Of a stretch of 64,000 nt of DNA, positions 56,889 through 64,000 are shown in pieces. Position 1 is the first letter of the stretch, and the number at the start of each line of letters is the position of its first letter. This DNA comes from Ryuthela nishihirai (taxonomy: Eukaryota > Arthropoda > Arachnida > Araneae > Heptathelidae). The notes below the pieces were generated by a model, which was not told the DNA's origin, searched no databases, and saw only the letters and a program-made list of their open reading frames with translations. Position numbers and translations under genes: made by a program. The stretch spans positions 27,119,801-27,183,800 of the forward strand of contig JAWZYU010000019.1 of NCBI GenBank assembly GCA_038380435.1. Reading direction: 5' to 3'.

Positions 56889-57276
56889 TGTTGTTGGGTT
56901 GTTTTACCTCTGAGCGGCACTTTTTTGCACACCATGGGCTAAATGGCCAGGTCACATGGACCCCGAAGGCTCAGAAAAGGTTGGGGAGGGGACCCACTGG
57001 AACAGCTGTTGGGAGACAGATGGTAGCCTCCCGTCAAGGCCATCCAGCGTGTTCTTTAACGTGCACAGGGTATGGCTCTCCCGCACAGGGGGCCACGGCT
57101 TAACGTCCCATCCGACGGACGGCGGCCTTTCCAAGCCCATCGGTGTCCCCTACTGACCGTGGGCAGGGCGTGGAATTTTGCGGAGATAAATCTCAACGCT
57201 GACCCAGCTGGGACTCGAACCTGGGAACTACAGATTACGAATCTGGCGCGCTACCGACTGAGCCACCCCCGCCCCT
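56889..57276 (-). repeat. SINE1, full length, inverted against its neighbour
   Basis: Complete copy tail-to-tail with 56630-56888. Confidence 0.9.
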
Positions 57277-57515
57277 GAGCTTAGTAGAATGACGTAAACA
57301 TAAGCTAATGAAATGTATATCATGCTGTATGTATATCATGCGGTATCATGCTGTATCACGCCATTGCACTTATTTTCTCTTACATCGTATCATAAAAATA
57401 ATGAAGAATGAAATGTAAAATGTGTCAACTCTCTATTTGGGAAAGTAATGTAGCTGACGTAGGATCACAACGTGTTACTTGCATCATAAAATTCATTGGG
57501 ACAGCGCGTGATATG

Positions 57516-57685
57516 TACAGTCGCTCAAAAAAGTATTTATTTTTTTAGAAATTAGTGATCTGGCAACTTCGTGTCACGTGACACGAGGTTGCCAGATCAC
57601 TAATTTCTAAAATAATCGTTGCCAGATATTTTTTTCTGAATTCTGTAATCAACCATAGTGTTCGGATACTTTTTTGAGCCACTGT
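57516..57685. mobile_element. Tc1-type MITE, copy 7, left arm shortened
   Basis: The left arm jumps from AAAAAAGTAT to TTTTTAGAAATTAG. The right arm is complete. Confidence 0.88.
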
Positions 57686-57890
57686 ACGTTATATGGGTTC
57701 AAGGAAAAGAACTTTTATTTGGCAATAGTTTCCACCAGAGTCTAATCTATGTAAGGGGGGCCACGAGAACCTTACCCCCCCCCTGAGAATGTTAGAAACA
57801 GTAACTAGGCCAAAAATGTTTAAACTTCTGTGTACACGTATTTTCCGCTTTTATCATACAAGTGAATTCTAAAGACTCTGAAATGGAGGG

Positions 57891-58281
57891 TTGTTGGGTT
57901 GGGTTGTTTTACCTCTGAGCGGCACTTTTTTGCACACCATGGGCTAAAAGGCCAGGTCACATGGACCCCGAAGGCTCAGAGAAGGTTGGGGGAGGGGACC
58001 CACTGGAACAGCTGTTGGGAGACAGATGGTAGCCTCCCGTCAAGGCCATCCAGAGTGTTCTTTAACGTGCACAGGGTATGGCTCTCCCGCACACGGGGCC
58101 ATGGCTTAACGTCCCATCCGACGGACGGCGTCCTTTCCAAGCCCATCGGTGTTCCCTACTGACCGTGGGCAGGGCGGGGAATTTTGCGGAGAAAAATCTC
58201 AACGCTGACCCAGCTGGGACTCGAACCTGGGAAATACAGATTACGAGCCTGGCGCGCTACCGACTGAGCCACCCCCGCCCC
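57891..58281 (-). repeat. SINE1, full length
   Basis: Target duplication CTGAAATGGAGGG at 57878-57890 and 58282-58294. Confidence 0.93.
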
Positions 58282-58407
58282 CTGAAATGGAGGGGAAAGG
58301 TGTTTTACTGCAATGGAAATCTTGCCCCCCTCACACTATACCTTTTAAATCCGAGACTGGTTTCTACTCACTAACGTTTGAATCCTTGTAATAATAGAAA
58401 CTAAGGG

Positions 58408-58776
58408 GTTGGTTGTTTTACCTCTGGTTGTTTTACCTCCTAAATGGCAGGTCACAAAGACCCCAAAAGCTCAGAAAAGGTTGGGGGAGAGGATACACTG
58501 GAACAGCTGTTAGGAGACAGATGATAGCCTCTTGTCAAAGCTATCCAAGGTGTTCTTTAACGTGCACAGGAGTATGTCTCACCCGCACACGGAGCCACGG
58601 CTTAACGTTTCCTCTAAGGGATGGCGGTGTTTTCAAAACCTCGGTGTACCCTTTCGACTGAGCGTAGGGTGGGGGTTTAGAGGAGATAAATCTGAACGTT
58701 GGCACAGTTGGTACTCGAACCTGGGGACTGTAGATTACGAGCTAGGCACGCCTCCGCTGAACCAACTTCCTCCCCC
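58408..58776 (-). repeat. SINE1, diverged copy
   Basis: Body and degraded head (GGTACTCGAACC, GCCTCCGCTGAACC). The tail motif GGTTGTTTTACCTC is doubled. Confidence 0.82.
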
Positions 58777-59069
58777 TGGTGGTAAGTAAGTAATAAATAT
58801 ATTTATTCATCATCATTGTCATCTCACAAAACACATGTATACAGAGACTTTTTACATTTCACCCGCAAAGCTAATAGCTTATCTGCAGGAAATGTAGATG
58901 AGCATTATTTTTCGTACATAAAAAGTTATGACAATAGTATATATATAATAAATATTTTGACAATATCTCATATATCGAAATATCATAGAACATATTTGAA
59001 ATATTTTATAATCGAACTGAGCAAAACAGTTAAAACATATTATACGAAAATAAAAATTAACATAATAGA

Positions 59070-59180
59070 CGTGACACGAAGGTTGCCAGATGACTAATTT
59101 CTAAAAAAAATCGTTGCCAGATATTTTTTCTGAATTCTGTAATCAACCATAGTGTTCGGATACTTTTTTGAGCGACTGTA
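59070..59180. mobile_element. Tc1-type MITE, right half only
   Basis: Starts at the centre (GTGACACGAAGG) and ends at TA 59180. The other arm is lost. Confidence 0.85.
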
Positions 59181-59184
59181 CTTA

Positions 59185-60945
59185 AAATTATTTACCAATG
59201 CTATGACAATCACAAATATTTTTATAAGCTTCGGATTTATATACACAATTTATATTGTGGGTCTTAACTACATGGTTTGATGTTTTCAAAGTACCTGGTG
59301 AGTGGAAGATGATCCATTTAGTTTTATCGTTATTAATATATATTAAACTAAGATTCAGCTATCTCACCAAGCAATTATAGTCATCCCGTAATTCTCTTAT
59401 ATTATATAATTCTTCTTATATCCAAGTCGCAATTGCTGTTTAAAATAACAGTATCATCAGCATAAAGAAATAATTTAATATTTAAATTTAAATTAGTCAT
59501 ATCATTAATATACAGGGGGGGAAACAAGGGTCCAAGTATAATCCTTGTGGAACTCCAACATTTACTTTTCTTTCTCTACTTAATGCATTTCAAATTTTGG
59601 TTTCAATAGTCCAATTAATTAGGCGTTTTTTGAACCATATAAGAAGAGCTGTCCCTCTAATTCCATAGTTTCCAAGTTTTGAAAAAAAAAGTGTATTGTG
59701 ATCCAATGTGTCGAAAGCTTTTCTAAAGTCGAGAAAGAGAGCAGCAACCTTTTCTCCATAGTTCAAGGCTTTATTAACACATTCTGTAAAATTAGACAGT
59801 ACAGTTGTAATACTTTTTTCCCTTCTGGAAGCCTATTAGAGATAATGTTGTTTTAAGAGAAAGCTACGGAGAGTGTCATCAATGTACCTCTCTAAATTTT
59901 TATTTACGGTGGACAAGATAGCAATAGACCTATAATTCAAATAATTACTTTTGACATCCATTTTATAAATAGGTCTCAGTTTTGCAACTTTTAAAGAAAT
60001 AATATACTGCTCACAGAAATTAGGGAATATATTATCGCTTCATATTCATTTTGAAATATCCCCTAATTTTTGTGAGCAGTATACTTAACAAAATATCTTG
60101 CTAAATTAACTTAATTGATTCTTGCATGCCTTTATACGTTTGGCGTGTATGTTATCAACGCCACATCATTTACGTTCATCCCAATCAAGAGGAAATTACT
60201 TTTTTCAAGAATATCCGAAATAGGTGGTATGTAAATCGATGAGTTCAATAGGATATTAAGCGCCGGCATACAATTGCCTTTTTGGGTTGGATTGTTCTCC
60301 AGTAATTTATCAACCATGTCTGCAAAATAATTATTAAAATCTGTAGCAATTTGAAAATTTTGTCAGTTTTTTGGACATATGATTAATTATTAAATATCGA
60401 GTGGCATTTCCTTCTTTCCGTCTAATATGGTATTAATCATATCCCAGGATTGTTTTGTATTGCCAGAAATGGATTTGAAGCATTTTTTGTAAAATTTAAA
60501 TTTTTCTTTTCTTATAAAATCGGTTACTGAATTTCGTAGTTGTTGATGATTTTTTTTTTGTTAGCATTGTCTTTTCTGTTGTTTCTGTAAATATCCCATG
60601 CTGCATCTCTTTGTTCAGTTGTATGCATATTTTCGGGAGTGATCCATTCTTTGCTGTTTTTCCGAAATTTAATATTGTGTTGGTTTGTTGAGATATTTTT
60701 ATCCAAAATCATGTTGTATTTATTTTTAAAACTATTATACATTTCATCAGCAGACGTGTTGACTTTTTCTGTATTCCAATTAATCCTAATTAGTGAATTA
60801 ATAATATTTTATGGTCATATTTCAAATATTTTTCACTACCTGTTGCATATTCGCACACTGATTTATTTCAGCTTAGTAATAACGAAATAAAATAGTGATC
60901 AACAACTTTGATTCGTGAGATCAAGGATTTATAACTAAAATACCT
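59185..60945 (-). pseudogene. LINE-B reverse transcriptase region, minus copy
   Basis: The order on the minus strand is SVCEYATG-like linker, ENMHTTEQRDAAW, ADMVDKLLENNP, LDFRKAFDTLDHNTLF, NVGVPQG and LFLYADDTVILNSNCDLDI (intact YADD). Frames change several times. The type is jockey/CR1-like by motif, but the exact clade is uncertain. Confidence 0.8.
60003..60083. mobile_element. miniature Tc1-like inverted pair
   Basis: TACTGCTCACAGAAATTAGGG faces CCCTAATTTTTGTGAGCAGTA with only ~35 bp between them, flanked by TA. Confidence 0.7.
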
Positions 60946-61359
60946 TAGAAACCCTGTGTGAACGTCATCTACTACTTATCAAGTGCTGTCGTTTCGCTTT
61001 CCTATGGATTCTTTACTTACGAGTTCCTACTTAGAGTCAGGAATTCAACGCCCGCCTGCTGTTATCGATACTAGACAATGACTTTGATTTCTGCATTTAT
61101 CAATGACAAATTTACAGTTTATCCAGTAGTTCGACCGACCAGCACCTAGTTGCCTATCCCGCAAGCAGAACTCGGGCCTTACCGGCTTCCCAGCGGGACA
61201 GTCTCGCTGATTAAAAGAAATGAATTATTAGAGCTCTCGACTAGAGCCCCCCCCCCCCCCCCCAAAAAAAAAAGAGCAGAGAGAATCGCTCTTTCCTTTG
61301 TTCACATTTCTGTGGCAGTAATCACCTATCAGGTGTCCTCATGCTGACCCCTTCAATTA

Positions 61360-62240
61360 CTTTGCTATTTAATTAATATCTTAGATTATTTAAATGTAAT
61401 CGTATTAACAGAAACGAATGTTAATGAGTTTGAAAAATCCTTATAAAATATAAGTAATTTTAACCAAATTTCTTTAAATAGTACTGGTATTATAAATTAT
61501 TAAACAAGAGGTATTATTGTTCTCACCATCAGAATCAATGCACTTACGGATTATCAAAATTAAAATAATATATAACTTGGTGTCAGTTTATCAATCTCCA
61601 GGCACTCATAATATTAAGCAGATGACCTGCAGATGACCATCTGAGAGACATTATGCGCTCTGGCTGATGCAGATTAGGTCTGTCCCGTCAATATCTAACC
61701 AATGGCTATCTACCTCTCCGAATCCTCCAAGTGACTCGGTGTTCATCAACATGTTCTCCAACATCTTTTTTAAGCTGATGGACTTTGGAGCTTGCGAGGT
61801 ACAATATGACGAACGCTGTATCTACGCTCTCTTTTATAACGTTTTCTTCTCTGGCCAGATGGATGGGGAAGAACTTTAAATAAAAAATATAATACTCATT
61901 GGAAATTTAAATATTGATATTTCTAGTCATGGAAACAATGTAGTTCAAAAATATTTAAATGTTCTTTCTGAGTTTTGACTTTGTCCCTGCAATAACATGA
62001 TTTACTAGAGAAGAGTTTTGGGAAGCTCCACTACTCTTTCTTGCATTGTTCACGTTAATGTAAAATTAGATAGGAATTTTAGTTATAAATCCTTGCTCTC
62101 ACGAATCAAAGTTGCTGATCACTATTTTATTTCGTTATTACTAAGCTGAAATAAATCAGTGTGTGAATACGCAACAGGTAATGAAAAATATTTGAAATAT
62201 GACCATAAAATATTATTAATTCAATACGATGAGATTAATT
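61360..62240 (+). pseudogene. LINE-B endonuclease region, plus copy
   Basis: NVIVLTETNVNEF and GIIVLTIRINA near 61400-61540 resemble an APE-type endonuclease. LIGNLNIDISSHGNNVV and IVHVNVKLDRNFSY follow after a Tc1-like insertion (61625-61880). The stretch 62075-62220 is an inverted match to 60791-60945 of the minus copy. Confidence 0.7.
61625..61880 (-). repeat. inverted copy of the Tc1-like fragment at 62860-63072
   Basis: TGCAGATGACCATCTGAGAGAC through AGCTTGCGAGGTACAATATGACGAACGC matches 62860-63072 on the opposite strand. Confidence 0.85.
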
Positions 62241-62860
62241 CCATAATGATAGAAAGACGTCCGTGGGTATGGAGGTGGATAGAGAGATTACATGGAAAGT
62301 TTTCATACGGAATCTCTAAACACCATTTCGTAGTCTGTCGTAAGCTTTCTCTTCAAACGCAGTAATGCAATATTCCGTCTGGCATTTATTTGACGTGACG
62401 TATTTGATTCCTGGATTATACAGGATTGCGTCATGAATTTTTCAACATAATAGGCCATAGTTTCTCGTTACGTGTAAAATTTTCCCTGGTTCCAACTGCA
62501 TGGGGAAACGTATCTCCAACGATCTGCCGGTGGTTGAATAAAAATCTGAAAACTACTTTCGAAGCGCTTTTCCATGTTAGAGTATGAATTTGTTTTTATT
62601 GAGATTTATTAAATAATCCTTCATAGTCTTCAGTTATGGAATGCACGTTTGGAGTACACTGGTGGCACGTTTGGATACACTGGTGCATAAAGCCTAAGTT
62701 ACAAGCATAAAAATTGATATATCAACATAACGACTGTCTGAAATTTAATGAAATTATGTAGAGAGGTACATCAGACCTTGACAAAGAACATATACAGAAA
62801 GGAAGCCACTCGGACAGTGCGTAGGCACATGCAAAACGTGACGCACATAAGGCACATTAC
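62240..62860. other. unassigned stretch between LINE-B and Tc1 fragments
   Basis: No recognised element. TGGAGTACACTGG / TGGATACACTGG near 62650 is a short direct repeat. Confidence 0.35.
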
Positions 62861-62994
62861 AAAAGAGAGCGCAGATACAGCGTTCGTCATATCGTACCTC
62901 AGAAGCTCCAAAGTACATCAGCTTGAAAAAGATGTTGGAGAACATGCTGATGAATACCAGAGTCACTTGGGGGATTCGGAGAGGCTGATAGCCA

Positions 62995-63295
62995 TTGGTT
63001 AGATTTTGACGGGACAGACCCAATCTGCATCAGCCAGAGCGCATAATGTCTCTCAGATGGTCATCTGCAGGCTATGGCGACAATATCAGGAATCCGGGAA
63101 TGTGTCTCAAAAACCATCTCTGGGCTGGCCAAGGGTCACAACATCCCAGAAGAATCGATGTCTGACCTTAACAGTGATGAGACATAGGGAGATGACAGCC
63201 AGACAACTCTCTGTTGAGCTTGACTCTGCTTCAGATACGATGAGTCAAAAACTGTATCCAGACGACTTTGTGAAATGGATCTGTATGCTAGGAGA
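62995..63295 (+). pseudogene. Tc1-like transposase N-terminal region
   Basis: TQSASARAHNVSQMVICRLW and RQYQESGNVS are a Tc1 helix-turn-helix. GWPRVTTSQKNRCLTL and MTARQLSVEL follow. The catalytic part is absent. Confidence 0.8.
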
Positions 63296-63565
63296 TTGAT
63301 GGTTTGCCTCTTCCTCACCCCGTATAAATGAGGGTTCGAAGGACTTGGTGCAGGCAACATAACATCTGGAACATAGGTCCCGATCTAGAAAAATATCGAG
63401 GTGTGGAGGGGGGGGGGGGGGACAAGAATGTAATCGAGCTGCAAAATGTAAAAGAATGGACCAAGAGATTGAGTTTCCAATGCAGTATAACATTTTCCCA
63501 TCGTTTTAAAGGTGATAAATATCGTGTGTAAACGTTCATCGTGCTCATCACTAATCATGCTGCAG

Positions 63566-63640
63566 TTGTCGGAGAAGAAATCTAAGTGGGAATGGAGAAA
63601 ATGGTTCTTTAATCCCACCTAGATTTCTATCTCCGACAAC
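63566..63640. repeat. hairpin with ~26-bp arms
   Basis: GTTGTCGGAGAAGAAATCTA faces TAGATTTCTATCTCCGACAAC. A (TA)n tract follows. Confidence 0.75.
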
Positions 63641-63654
63641 TATATATATATAAT

Positions 63655-64000
63655 TATATTGCAGCCAAGTTTGTTATACAGAGATAACATGTCCATAACC
63701 AGTTTCTTGTAGTTGTCTGCCCTGACATTCCCAAGGAATTTAGTTGACACCAGATGAAACACCTCCCAAACCTTTTTGTCGTCACCCTGAAGCAGGTTTT
63801 CGAACATCTAGTCTTTGAATAGCTTGCGGATCTGACAAAAATTCACAAAAATTCCCTCTTTAATTTTCTCTTTACTGAGTCGAGAGAATTTGTCAGCCAA
63901 GTGCTTGAAAGCTGATGCAGTCCAGTCCATGGCTTTCATGAAGTTTTTCATCACATCGAGTTTGATGTGTAGGGACGGTAGCAGGATTTTGTGCGTTTCT
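63655..64000 (-). pseudogene. unplaced protein family fragment, cut by the window edge
   Basis: On the minus strand one frame reads ILLPSLHIKLDVMKNFMKAM, DWTASAFKHLADKFSRLS, KIKEGIFVNF, an in-frame stop, then FENLLQGDDKKVWEVFHLV and LGNVRADNYKKLV. The wording resembles a family present in many copies in arthropod genomes as hypothetical proteins. I cannot assign a function. The internal stop argues for a pseudogene. Confidence 0.6.

Overview
The window is eukaryotic, intron-bearing, AT-rich and crowded with mobile DNA. The tRNA-headed SINEs, Tc1/mariner-type foldback MITEs, hAT-type MITEs, non-LTR retrotransposon pieces and a Polinton/Maverick relic fit an invertebrate genome, most likely an arthropod and perhaps a chelicerate. 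That placement is inferred from the element mix and is not proven. Most long open frames here are translations of repeats, not genes.

Region by region: 1-5.9 kb holds SINEs, one palindromic MITE, a degenerate ~145-bp satellite family and a tandem repeat of about 296 bp. 5.9-18.5 kb is a decayed Polinton/Maverick, a virus-like DNA transposon. It carries a protein-primed DNA polymerase B on the minus strand. On the plus strand are a chromodomain integrase, a penton-like minor capsid protein, a pVI-like small protein, a double-jelly-roll major capsid protein, an adenain-like protease, a packaging ATPase and two small basic proteins. Every gene is broken by frameshifts or stops. The penton gene is split by a 5,601-bp element (8743-14343) with nearly identical ~0.85-kb terminal inverted repeats, 5'-AG...CT-3' ends and a 6-bp imperfect target duplication, and with no recognisable gene inside. 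It looks like a non-autonomous Polinton-like element nested in a Polinton, and it is the most interesting object in the window.

18.5-24 kb holds tandem repeats, a MITE with a SINE inside it, LINE pieces interrupted by a GC-rich short element and a long-TIR MITE, and further SINEs. 24.07-46.95 kb contains the one intact host gene I can support. It is a five-exon SLC46-type major facilitator transporter on the minus strand, predicted at 556 aa; its splice sites and phases agree across all four introns. Those introns hold a nested LINE, two short DNA transposons, MITEs, SINEs, a 176-bp satellite made from SINE sequence, and a Tc1 element carrying a GC-rich insertion with a 14-bp target duplication.

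47-64 kb has many SINEs with clean target duplications, a second hAT-type MITE, two copies of a SINE with tRNA-like heads at both ends, a Tigger/pogo-like fragment, palindromic foldbacks, two opposed copies of a LINE, Tc1 N-terminal fragments, and at the right edge a pseudogene fragment of an unplaced protein family.
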